A stretch of DNA of 64,000 nt from Litchfieldella anticariensis FP35 = DSM 16096. Lineage in GTDB: Bacteria; Pseudomonadota; Gammaproteobacteria; Pseudomonadales; Halomonadaceae. This document shows positions 8,930-16,893 of this stretch, piece after piece. Where the stretch lies: contig NZ_KE332395.1 of the NCBI RefSeq assembly GCF_000409775.1, forward strand, positions 1-64,000. The letters run 5' to 3'. A model generated the notes under the pieces. The model made no database searches, was not told the DNA's origin, and saw nothing but the letters and a program-made list of their open reading frames with translations. The translations under genes and the position numbers were made by a program. Numbering within the stretch: position 1 is the stretch's first letter; the number at the start of each line of letters is the position of its first letter.

Positions 8930-10304
8930 CGACACGGATACCCCGGTACTGATCATCGACGACGAGGAGCACTTGCGTATCACCGCCAGCCAGACACTGG
9001 AACTGGCCGGTTACACGCCCCAAGCCTTGATCAGTGCCGAAGCCGCCCTGGAACGGCTCACACCGGATTTTCCAGGGGTGCTGGTCAGCGATATCCGCAT
9101 GCCCGGCATGGACGGCATGACACTGTTGCGTGAAGTCCGTCGACGTGACCCGGATCTACCAGTGATCCTGATTACTGGCCACGGCGATATCTCCACGGCA
9201 GTGGAAGCCATGCGCGAGGGCGCCTGGGATTTCCTGGAGAAACCCTTTGCCGGCGAACGCTTGGTAGAGATGGTTCGGCGCGGCATCGAGAAGCGCCGCC
9301 TGAGCCTGGAAAATCGCCAGCTCAAGGCTGAATTGGAAGCACAACAGTCCGCTCCTGGGCCACGCATCGTCGGTCGCACACCGGTCATGCAGCGCCTGGC
9401 ATCGATGGTCCAACGCATCAGCCAAGTCGAGGCCGACGTGCTGCTATTCGGTGAAACCGGTACCGGCAAGGATCTGGTAGCCCGCTCTCTACACGAACGC
9501 AGTGCACGTAGCGGCCAGCCTTTCGTTGCCATCAACTGTGGTGCTGTCCCCGAAGCCATTATCGAATCCGAGCTGTTCGGCCATGAGAAAGGGGCTTTTA
9601 CCGGCGCCATGGAACGTCGTATAGGCAAGTTCGAACATGCCAATGGGGGTACGGTATTCCTCGACGAAATCGAGTCGATGCCACTTGGCTTGCAAGTCAA
9701 ACTGCTGAGGGTGCTGCAGGAGCGTTGTGTCGAACGACTGGGGGCTAATGTTCCAACACCACTGGATATTCGCGTGATCGCGGCTACCAAGACCGACCTC
9801 AAGGCGGCGGCTGATGAAGGCCAATTTCGTGAAGACCTCTACTACCGGCTCAACGTAGTGACCCTGCCGATTCCCGCCCTGCGTGAGAGACGTGAGGACA
9901 TCCCCTTGCTATTCCAGCATTTCGCGGTCGTCGCCGCCAACCGCAGTGGTCTTGAGGCACCGCCGTTGGATGCCAATAGCATCTCGACCTTGATGGCCCA
10001 TGATTGGCCGGGCAACGTCCGCGAGTTGCGCAACCTCGCTGAGCGCTATGTGTTGTTGGGAGCCGCTCACGATTACCGGCTCGATGCCCTGCTCGACGGC
10101 GCCGACCCAGGACTTGGCGACATGGCGCTACCGCAGCAGGTGGAGCTATTCGAGAAAAGCCTGATCAGCCAGTCGCTGGCCAGCCACCGAGGACGTATTC
10201 CCGCTGTCTGCGAACATCTTGGCCTGCCGCGCAAGACGCTCTACGACAAGCTCAAGAAATATAGCCTCAAGGCTGAGGACTACCGCCACGCCACCACACC
10301 GTGA
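8922..10304 (+). CDS. dctD: DctD-type sigma-54-dependent response regulator
   Basis: A 460-residue NtrC-family activator. The receiver domain spans residues 1-125 with acidic pair DDEE near 13 and phospho-acceptor Asp57 (VSDIRMPG). The AAA+ domain has Walker A GETGTGKD near 177, the sigma-54 contact loop GAFTGA near 224 and a Walker B-like VFLDEIE. The C-terminal Fis-type helix-turn-helix is near residues 425-455 (AVCEHLGLPRKTLYDKLKKY). It overlaps the kinase gene by 8 bases, giving a classical two-component pair. A sigma-54-like promoter with an upstream palindrome occurs 5.3 kb downstream, ahead of the TRAP transporter, and is a candidate target. Confidence 0.88.
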   Translation: MHDDTDTPVLIIDDEEHLRITASQTLELAGYTPQALISAEAALERLTPDFPGVLVSDIRMPGMDGMTLLREVRRRDPDLPVILITGHGDISTAVEAMREGAWDFLEKPFAGERLVEMVRRGIEKRRLSLENRQLKAELEAQQSAPGPRIVGRTPVMQRLASMVQRISQVEADVLLFGETGTGKDLVARSLHERSARSGQPFVAINCGAVPEAIIESELFGHEKGAFTGAMERRIGKFEHANGGTVFLDEIESMPLGLQVKLLRVLQERCVERLGANVPTPLDIRVIAATKTDLKAAADEGQFREDLYYRLNVVTLPIPALRERREDIPLLFQHFAVVAANRSGLEAPPLDANSISTLMAHDWPGNVRELRNLAERYVLLGAAHDYRLDALLDGADPGLGDMALPQQVELFEKSLISQSLASHRGRIPAVCEHLGLPRKTLYDKLKKYSLKAEDYRHATTP

Positions 10305-10951
10305 GATAACAACTCGACCAGGGCCTGCCAGGGCGGTAGCCAGGGCACCAAAGCGCCCGTGAGCAACAGCATGAGTATCGCATTCCCCGGCTGGCGGTAG
10401 TCGAATAGCTTGAATGCCGTACCAAAGGAACGCTTGATACGCGTACCGACCAAGTCGACGCTATATAGCTCATCAAGCAACATATGGATCAGCGTTCCTG
10501 CGACCAGTGCCAACCCTTGGGCCCAAGCCATCCAGGCACTTTGAGCAAACCACTGATAACTGACGACCACGGTCGTCAGCCCACACAACGACGATGCCAG
10601 CAACGAATGCCAGATGCCGCGATGTACGGAAAAGTGCTTGAATACCGCGCTTAGCACATAACGCACGCCGATATATAACCCGCCACAGGCAACGACTATT
10701 GCCCCTGGGCTGAGTTTCCCCTGCAACAGCAACGCTCCCCCCACTACCGCCAGTACGGCAAACAGCGTGAATATCAAACGAACGGCATGGGATTGGTCAG
10801 AGTCGACATCCGGCAGGATCCCGCCTAAAGCGGTCAACACTGCCAAGGAAGCAGCGTCGGCAATCGATAACTGAGCAACCTGCCAGCCACCGACGCCAAG
10901 CAATGCGCCGCCAGCCACGGCGACACTGAGATGGGTACGAAAATCAGCCAT
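10280..10951 (-). CDS. YdjM-like inner membrane metal-dependent hydrolase family protein
   Basis: A 223-residue multi-spanning membrane protein of the YdjM/DUF457 family. It has the family's polar motifs: FRTHLSVAVAGG at the start, ILPDVDSDQSHAVR near residue 50, VHRGIWHSLL near 115 and GTLIHMLLDELYS near 160, whose His and Asp residues could bind metal. Function in this family is poorly defined. I start it at MADFRTH (10951), six codons inside the longest frame. Its 3' end overlaps dctD by 25 bases on the opposite strand (convergent genes). Confidence 0.75.
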   Translation of the reverse strand: MADFRTHLSVAVAGGALLGVGGWQVAQLSIADAASLAVLTALGGILPDVDSDQSHAVRLIFTLFAVLAVVGGALLLQGKLSPGAIVVACGGLYIGVRYVLSAVFKHFSVHRGIWHSLLASSLCGLTTVVVSYQWFAQSAWMAWAQGLALVAGTLIHMLLDELYSVDLVGTRIKRSFGTAFKLFDYRQPGNAILMLLLTGALVPWLPPWQALVELLSHGVVAWR

Positions 10952-11076
10952 GCAAAACTCGACAAACACTGGATGAAAATCCAGATTATGCGCAGCATGG
11001 TCTGAAAAAACAATCAGTTGCCAAATAGCGACACATTCAAGCGAAGTGTTAGATTACCTGCCCGTCGGCCAGATAA

Positions 11077-11607
11077 TCAGTCCTTGAGATATTGGTCCTT
11101 GAGTTTGACGTAGTTGCCGGCGGTATAGGGAAAGAACTCGCGCTCCGACTCCTTGAGCGGCCGCATGGCCTTCGCCGGGCTGCCAGCATAGACATGGCCG
11201 CTTTCCAAACGTTTGCCTGGGGTAACGATGGCGCCGGCAGCGATGATCACCTCGTCTTCGACTACCGCGCCATCCATGATGATAGCGCCCATGCCAACCA
11301 GCACACGATTACCGATGGTACAGCCATGCAACACCACCTTGTGGCCAATGGTCACGTCATCGCCGATGACCAGAGGGTGGCCGCCAGGATTGAAATCACT
11401 GGCATGCGTGATGTGCAGCACACAACCGTCCTGCACGCTGGTTCGTTCTCCGATGCGGATGCGATGCATATCGCCACGAATGACGGCCATCGGCCACACC
11501 GAGCAGTCATCGCCCAGCACCACATCACCCAACACGACACAAGCCGGATCGATATAGACCCGTTCACCGAGACGTGGCGTGATGCCCTGAAAGGTTCGGA
11601 TACTCAT
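11077..11607 (-). CDS. yrdA: gamma-carbonic anhydrase family protein (YrdA-like)
   Basis: A 176-residue left-handed beta-helix (hexapeptide repeat) protein. It shows the gamma-carbonic anhydrase family pattern VIRGDMHRIRIGERTSVQDG, then HITHAS, then GHKVVLHGCTIG, giving the three zinc-ligand histidines. Homologues such as YrdA and PaaY are trimeric zinc enzymes; true carbonic anhydrase activity is not assured. It lies 44 bases downstream of the sodium symporter gene on the same strand and may share its transcript. Confidence 0.85.
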   Translation of the reverse strand: MSIRTFQGITPRLGERVYIDPACVVLGDVVLGDDCSVWPMAVIRGDMHRIRIGERTSVQDGCVLHITHASDFNPGGHPLVIGDDVTIGHKVVLHGCTIGNRVLVGMGAIIMDGAVVEDEVIIAAGAIVTPGKRLESGHVYAGSPAKAMRPLKESEREFFPYTAGNYVKLKDQYLKD

Positions 11608-11651
11608 AGTCGTCTCCTGGTTAACGAGACCTGAGCGGTCCCATTACACTG

Positions 11652-12992
11652 TCATATTAGCCCGGACAGTAGTACGACCAACGTCAAGGGAATCGACACG
11701 AAGCGCACCAACGTCCGCCACGCGCGAAACCCGTTGGGACCAGCGTCCAAGGCGCGTAACGCCGTATCCCGGGGCAGCACCCAGGCAGCAAAGGTCGCAA
11801 TCAACAGACCACCGATGGGCAGGAAGATATCGGTCGGCACCGTGGTCACCAACTCGAAAAAATTCATCCCGGCTAGCCAGTGCACGTCGGCCATGGTCGA
11901 GAATGACAGCACCGATAACAGTCCTGCCAACCATACCCCTCCGGCGACGATTGCCGTGGCTCGGCTGCGCCGCAAACCGAAGCCTTGCAATGTTGCCACC
12001 ATCGGCTCGGCAAGATTGATCGATGACGTCCAGGTGGCCAATAGCAGCAGCAGGAAAAACAACCCTAACCACAATGATCCCCAAGGCAAATCGGCCAAGG
12101 CAATCGGAAGCGTCACGAACATCAGTCCTGGTCCCTCGCCCGGATCCATGCCTTGAGAGAACACCACCGAAAAGATGGCGATACCAGCCATCAGTGCCAC
12201 CGCTACATCGAGGATCGCCACTGCCCCAGCGGCACGTGGCAAGCTCTGATGGTCGGGCATGTAGGCGCCATAGGCCATCAGGGCACAAGCCCCTACCGCC
12301 AGAGTGAAGAAGGCATGCCCCAGGGCGTTGATGACTACCCCAACGGTGATCGCCGAAAAGTCTGGGCGGAACAGCCAGACCAAAGCAGGAGCGAAGCCAT
12401 CGGTAAAAGCGGCATGGATCACCAATACCACCAGCAACGCGTACAGCAGCGGCATCATTAAATTGTTGAGCTTTTCCAGCCCGTTGGACACGCCAGCCGC
12501 AACGACCGACATGGTCAGCAGCAGGAATAGCGTATGATTGAAGGTCATGCGCAACGGGTCGGCAAGAAAGGCCTCGAAATTGGCTCCGACTTCCGCCGGC
12601 CCCAAGCCAACGAAATCACCATTGACCGCCTCGATCAGAAACTCGATCGACCAGCCGGACACCACCGAATAGAACGACAGGATAAAGAACACCGTCAGTG
12701 CGCCGAACACACCGAGCCAACGCCAATGTGGAGTGGTCTTGGCCTGCTGTGCGAGATAGGCCAGCGAATGCATCGGACTGCGACGCCCTGCGCGGCCAAT
12801 CATGATTTCAGCCATCATTACCGGCACCCCAAGCAGTACCACGAAAGCGACATACAAGAGCAGGAAGACAGCCCCACCGTTCTCACCGGTCATGTAGGGA
12901 AAGCGCCAGATGTTACCCAGCCCCACTGCCGCACCGGTGACTGCCAGGATAAAGGCTCGCCGCGAACTCCAGCGCTCCAGAGTTTCGTTCAT
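11652..12992 (-). CDS. sodium-dependent neurotransmitter-type symporter (NSS/SNF family)
   Basis: A 446-residue integral membrane protein with about 11-12 transmembrane helices of the LeuT fold. The unwound TM1 sodium/substrate site motif AAVGLGNIWRFPYMTGENGG is near residues 20-40, and GAAVFLL-type and PVMMAEIMIGR segments follow as in bacterial NSS transporters. It should import an amino acid or related solute with sodium; the substrate cannot be read from sequence. It starts at an ATG divergent from prlC, with 169 bases between. Confidence 0.88.
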   Translation of the reverse strand: MNETLERWSSRRAFILAVTGAAVGLGNIWRFPYMTGENGGAVFLLLYVAFVVLLGVPVMMAEIMIGRAGRRSPMHSLAYLAQQAKTTPHWRWLGVFGALTVFFILSFYSVVSGWSIEFLIEAVNGDFVGLGPAEVGANFEAFLADPLRMTFNHTLFLLLTMSVVAAGVSNGLEKLNNLMMPLLYALLVVLVIHAAFTDGFAPALVWLFRPDFSAITVGVVINALGHAFFTLAVGACALMAYGAYMPDHQSLPRAAGAVAILDVAVALMAGIAIFSVVFSQGMDPGEGPGLMFVTLPIALADLPWGSLWLGLFFLLLLLATWTSSINLAEPMVATLQGFGLRRSRATAIVAGGVWLAGLLSVLSFSTMADVHWLAGMNFFELVTTVPTDIFLPIGGLLIATFAAWVLPRDTALRALDAGPNGFRAWRTLVRFVSIPLTLVVLLSGLI

Positions 12993-13161
12993 GTCTGATG
13001 ATCCTTGAGATACCAGCTACAGGGGTGACTACCCGAGGGCATTCAGCCACCGAGGCGCAAGCCTAACAGCACTGGAGCCAACGGGGTAGTTGGGCCAACG
13101 CCATTGAAACCCAACGACCACGCCCGCATCTAACCACAAGATTTCACTCCGGAGGTTCGAT

Positions 13162-15213
13162 ATGTCCCGCAATCCGCTGCTCGAGACCCACACTCTGCCA
13201 CCTTTTGGCGAGATCCAGCCCGACCAGGTGGTGCCGGCCATCGAGCGGCTGATCGAGGACAACCGGGCCGCCGTCGAGCGACTGGCCGAGCAAGCCAACC
13301 AAGCACCACCCAGTTGGGAAAGCCTGGCCGCGCCTCTCGAAACCCTGAACGACCGCTTGTCCCAAGCCTGGTCACCGGTGTCGCATCTCAACGCCACCAT
13401 GAATTCCGACCCCTTGCGCGAGGCCTACCAGGCCTGTCTGGGCATACTCTCCGAATACAGTACCTGGCTTGGCCAGCATGAAGGCCTGTGTCACGCCTAC
13501 CAGGCCCTGAAGGACTCACCGGCTTACTCTCGTCTCGATGAAGCGCAACGGCGCAGCGTCGATAACACATTGCGCGATTTCCGCCTGGCCGGTGTCGACC
13601 TGCCCGCCGACAAGAAGCGCCGCTATGGTGAAATCCAGGCACGCCTGTCGGAATTGGCCAACACATTCTCCAACCACGTTCTGGATGCTACTCAGGCTTG
13701 GCACAAGGATGTCGATGATGCCATGGCTCTCGATGGCCTTCCCCAGAGTGCCCTTGATACCCTCAAGGCCAACGCCGAGGCGAAGGGAATGGAGGGGTAT
13801 CGCATCACCCTGGACTTCCCCAGTTTTTTCCCAGTGGTGAGCTTTGCCCACGACCGTGAGTTGCGCCGCGAGGTATACACTGCCTTCGTCACACGTGCTT
13901 CCGATCAAGGACCGGGCACTGGAGAATACGACAACGCCTCCATCATCGAGGAAACCCTCCGATTACGTCGTGAACTGAGCAACCTGCTGGGCTTCGACAC
14001 CTATGGCGACTACTCTTTAGCCACCAAGATGGCCGAATCTCCCCGCGAAGTACTTGACTTCCTCGAGGATCTCGCACATCGGGCCTTCCCCCAAGCTCAG
14101 CAGGAGTTCGCCGAGCTTACCGACTACGCTCGTCAGGAATTAGGACTCGAAACCCTCGAGCCATGGGACGTGGGCTACGCAAGTGAAAAGCTGCGCGAAG
14201 CCCGTTATTCGATTTCCCAAGAACTGCTACGCCCTTATTTTCCTGCACCTAGGGTGATTGATGGACTGTTCCGAGTCGTCGAGACGCTCTATGGCGTACA
14301 GTTCGAAGAGGACGACAGCGCTCCGCGTTATCATCCGGACGTGCGTTTCTTCCGTATTACCGAACATGACGAGCCCATCGCCGGTTTCTATCTCGACCTT
14401 TACGCGCGGGAAGGCAAGCGAGGCGGTGCCTGGATGGACGAATGCCGGGTCCGCCGAGCCCGCGAGGACGGCAGCCTGCAATTGCCGGTCGCTTACTTGA
14501 CCTGTAACTTCACACGACCGGTGGGCAACAAACCCGCCCTGCTGACTCATGACGAGGTCACCACCCTGTTTCATGAATTCGGCCACGGTCTGCACCATAT
14601 GCTGACCAAGCAACAGGTCGCCGACGTTTCCGGTATCAACGGTGTCGCTTGGGATGCCGTCGAGCTGCCCAGCCAGTTCATGGAGAACTTCTGTTGGGAG
14701 CGCGAGGGGCTGGACCTGATCACTGGGCACGTCGACACAGGTGCCAAGCTGCCTGACGACCTGCTAGAGCGTCTCCAGGCGGCCAAGAATTTCCAATCGG
14801 CCATGGGCATGGTGCGCCAGTTGGAATTCTCGATGTTCGACTTCCGGCTGCATCATGAGCTGGCCGCTCCGTCCGCCACTGACGTCCAGGCTCTGCTCGA
14901 CAGTGTCCGCGACGCTGTCTCGGTAGTCCCCAGGGCCAGTTTCAACCGCTTCCAGAATAGTTTCAGCCATATCTTCGCCGGTGGTTATGCAGCGGGTTAT
15001 TACAGCTACAAGTGGGCCGAGGTATTGTCTGCCGATGCCTATAGCGCCTTCGAGGAAGCTGGAATCTTCGACCCCGAAACCGGCGCGCGCTTTCGTCGCG
15101 AGATTCTCGAGCAAGGCGGGGCCCGTGATGCTGCCGACCTGTTCCGGGCCTTCCGTGGTCGCGATCCCAGCGTCGAGCCCTTGTTGCGCCATAGCGGTAT
15201 TCGTGCCGCCTGA
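13162..15213 (+). CDS. prlC: oligopeptidase A (M3 metallopeptidase)
   Basis: A 683-residue cytoplasmic zinc endopeptidase that degrades oligopeptides including cleaved signal peptides. The M3 zinc site HEFGHGLHH is near residue 471, with the downstream glutamate ligand in the expected following region (WDAVELPSQFMENF). Length matches E. coli PrlC (680). A clear GGAGG precedes the start. It is followed 48 bases later by yheV, the same pairing seen in many gammaproteobacteria. Confidence 0.95.
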   Translation: MSRNPLLETHTLPPFGEIQPDQVVPAIERLIEDNRAAVERLAEQANQAPPSWESLAAPLETLNDRLSQAWSPVSHLNATMNSDPLREAYQACLGILSEYSTWLGQHEGLCHAYQALKDSPAYSRLDEAQRRSVDNTLRDFRLAGVDLPADKKRRYGEIQARLSELANTFSNHVLDATQAWHKDVDDAMALDGLPQSALDTLKANAEAKGMEGYRITLDFPSFFPVVSFAHDRELRREVYTAFVTRASDQGPGTGEYDNASIIEETLRLRRELSNLLGFDTYGDYSLATKMAESPREVLDFLEDLAHRAFPQAQQEFAELTDYARQELGLETLEPWDVGYASEKLREARYSISQELLRPYFPAPRVIDGLFRVVETLYGVQFEEDDSAPRYHPDVRFFRITEHDEPIAGFYLDLYAREGKRGGAWMDECRVRRAREDGSLQLPVAYLTCNFTRPVGNKPALLTHDEVTTLFHEFGHGLHHMLTKQQVADVSGINGVAWDAVELPSQFMENFCWEREGLDLITGHVDTGAKLPDDLLERLQAAKNFQSAMGMVRQLEFSMFDFRLHHELAAPSATDVQALLDSVRDAVSVVPRASFNRFQNSFSHIFAGGYAAGYYSYKWAEVLSADAYSAFEEAGIFDPETGARFRREILEQGGARDAADLFRAFRGRDPSVEPLLRHSGIRAA

Positions 15214-15261
15214 GAATGCACTGAACAGATCGACGGAAGAAATGGGAGGAGGCCCCCAGCA

Positions 15262-15519
15262 ATGGCAATATCCAAACGCTTCATCGCCGGCGCCGTCTGC
15301 CCACGCTGCGCCGCCATGGATCGCGTTCGCACGTGGGAGCAGAACGGGATTCGCTATCGTGATTGCGTCAACTGCGATTTTTTCGAACAGCTCCCCATCG
15401 AGGAGGAGGCCGCTTCTGAGTTGGCAACTCGGGTCAATCGTCCACGTGAAGAGCAGAAGCGCGATGAGCTGCAGACGGTGAAGATTCTCGACCCCAAACC
15501 CTCATCCCGCGACACATGA
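15262..15519 (+). CDS. yheV: YheV-family zinc ribbon protein
   Basis: An 85-residue protein with a CPRC...CVNC zinc ribbon (cysteines near residues 13, 16, 36 and 39) and an acidic-basic tail. The family is widespread next to prlC; its role is not established. A strong GGAGGAGG ribosome site lies just upstream, and it is probably cotranscribed with prlC. Confidence 0.85.
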   Translation: MAISKRFIAGAVCPRCAAMDRVRTWEQNGIRYRDCVNCDFFEQLPIEEEAASELATRVNRPREEQKRDELQTVKILDPKPSSRDT

Positions 15520-15578
15520 CCCATCCACTCCTTCGGTACATTTCCTGACAAGAGCAGGAAAAGTGCCTCCTCCCTTCA

Positions 15579-15618
15579 GCACCAAGGAATGTGCGGAAAT
15601 CCGCACACTTCTTGGTGC
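15579..15618. promoter_or_regulatory. long inverted repeat upstream of the TRAP operon, candidate activator site
   Basis: A 40-bp inverted repeat: two 19-bp arms around a 2-base centre with two mismatched positions. The core TGTGCGGAAATCCGCACA (15590-15607) is a perfect palindrome. A further TGTGCG half-site occurs at 15624-15629. No T-run follows, so a terminator for yheV is less likely than a protein-binding site. Its position about 130 bases upstream of a sigma-54-like promoter is typical for NtrC/DctD-class activator sites. From memory DctD-like regulators bind GTGCG/CGCAC palindromes; this needs a motif comparison. Confidence 0.6.
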
Positions 15619-15719
15619 ATGAATGTGCGAACTCCCAGACAACTCCCGCCTCACACTCTTCGACTTTAGTGGAAATAGGGTTTCTTAATTCTCTGTTTTG
15701 ACTATGTTTTTATAGTTAA

Positions 15720-15735
15720 CGGCATGATCATTGCC
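15720..15735 (+). promoter_or_regulatory. sigma-54-type -24/-12 promoter of the TRAP operon
   Basis: The sequence cGGCATGatcaTTGCc matches the sigma-54 consensus TGGCACG-N4-TTGCW at most positions, with the invariant GG (15721-15722) and GC (15733-15734) at the required spacing. It is 56 bases upstream of the ATG of the TRAP binding protein. The 100 bases between it and the upstream palindrome are AT-rich, as expected where DNA must bend. Confidence 0.6.
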
Positions 15736-15790
15736 GTTAGAGAAGAGCCAGACATACGTCATTCAATGATAACGAACTAGAGGGAATCGC

Positions 15791-16798
15791 ATGTCAGCTA
15801 TCAACTGCCGTTCTGCCTTGCCACGTGTCGCCAGTGTTCTGATCTCCGGCGCTTGCGTTGGTGGCCTTCTGATGGCTTCTGCCGCGCACGCCGACCGCTC
15901 AGAGTGGCCGCAGAGCTTTACCATGGGCACCGCCAGTCAGGGTGGTACCTACTTCGTTTACGGTTCCGGCTGGGCCAACCTGATCGCCGACGAGCTTGGC
16001 TTGTCTGGTGGTGGTGAAGTCACCGGTGGCCCGACCCAGAACCTCGCGCTGGTGCACAGTGGTGAAATCGCCTTCGGCATGACCACCATGGGCCCGGCAA
16101 CCGACGCCATGAACGGGGAAAGCCCGTTGGCCCCAGGTGTCGTCATGGACAATGTCTGCGCCATGTTCCCGATGTACGAGACACCGTTCTCGATCGCGGC
16201 GCTTTCCAGCTCGGGCATTACCTCCATCTCCGAGATCCCCGATGGCGCACGCATTGGGTTCGGTCCGGCTGGTTCGACTTCCGATACCTACTTCCCGGCG
16301 ATTCTCGAGGAACTGGGTGTGAACTTCGAACGACGCAACGGTGGCTGGAACGACTTGGGTGGCCAGCTCCAGGACGGACTGCTCGATGTCATCGCCTTCG
16401 CCGCTGGTATCCCGATCCCGGCCGTCAGCCAGCTCGAGGTACAGACCGACGTCAACATCATCGAGTTCACCGAGGAAGAGCAACAACAAGCCATCGACGC
16501 CTTCCCGGTATCGGAGTTCTCAATTCCGGCCAGCACCTATACCACCCTCGAGGATGACGCTCGTGCTGTCTCGATGTGGAACTTCGCCATCGCCGGTTGC
16601 GACCTGCCGGAAGACTTCGTCTACGAAGCCACGCGCATCACCATGGAAAACAATGATCGGATGCGCGAGATCCACCGTAGCGCCGCCACCACCATCCCGG
16701 AGAACGTGGTTCACAACAAGGTGATCCCTTTCCACCCCGGCGCCGCTCGCTGGTTTAACGAGAACGGCTACGAAATCGACGAAGCCATGATCCGCTAA
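15791..16798 (+). CDS. TAXI-family TRAP transporter solute-binding protein
   Basis: A 335-residue periplasmic binding protein. A Sec signal peptide covers residues about 1-34 (hydrophobic stretch, then AAHADR). The mature protein begins with the TAXI hallmark TMGTASQGGTYFVYGSG and continues with GGPTQNLALVHSGEIAFGMTTMGP, typical of the TAXI (TRAP-associated extracytoplasmic immunoreceptor-like) family. The bound solute is unknown; some family members bind glutamate or other dicarboxylates. It precedes the fused permease gene and has its own candidate sigma-54 promoter. Confidence 0.9.
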   Translation: MSAINCRSALPRVASVLISGACVGGLLMASAAHADRSEWPQSFTMGTASQGGTYFVYGSGWANLIADELGLSGGGEVTGGPTQNLALVHSGEIAFGMTTMGPATDAMNGESPLAPGVVMDNVCAMFPMYETPFSIAALSSSGITSISEIPDGARIGFGPAGSTSDTYFPAILEELGVNFERRNGGWNDLGGQLQDGLLDVIAFAAGIPIPAVSQLEVQTDVNIIEFTEEEQQQAIDAFPVSEFSIPASTYTTLEDDARAVSMWNFAIAGCDLPEDFVYEATRITMENNDRMREIHRSAATTIPENVVHNKVIPFHPGAARWFNENGYEIDEAMIR

Positions 16799-16822
16799 AC
16801 TATTCAATACCCCATGACAAGG

Positions 16823-16850
16823 GTCGGTGCCTACAACATCGGGCACCGAC
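16823..16850 (+). promoter_or_regulatory. intercistronic hairpin between TRAP binding protein and permease
   Basis: A 9-bp perfect stem, GTCGGTGCC with GGCACCGAC, and a 10-base loop, without a T tract. Located 25 bases after the binding-protein stop, it probably stabilises the upstream mRNA or partly terminates, so that binding protein is made in excess over permease. Confidence 0.55.
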
Positions 16851-16893
16851 TCTCGAGTGGGCCCTATCGCTTGACTCTCAAGGGTAACTTCTC

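Noticed and set aside
15579-15618. Calling the 40-bp inverted repeat a terminator of prlC-yheV
   Set aside because: No T tract on either side, and its position and perfect TGTGCGG core fit an activator site better; termination is not excluded.
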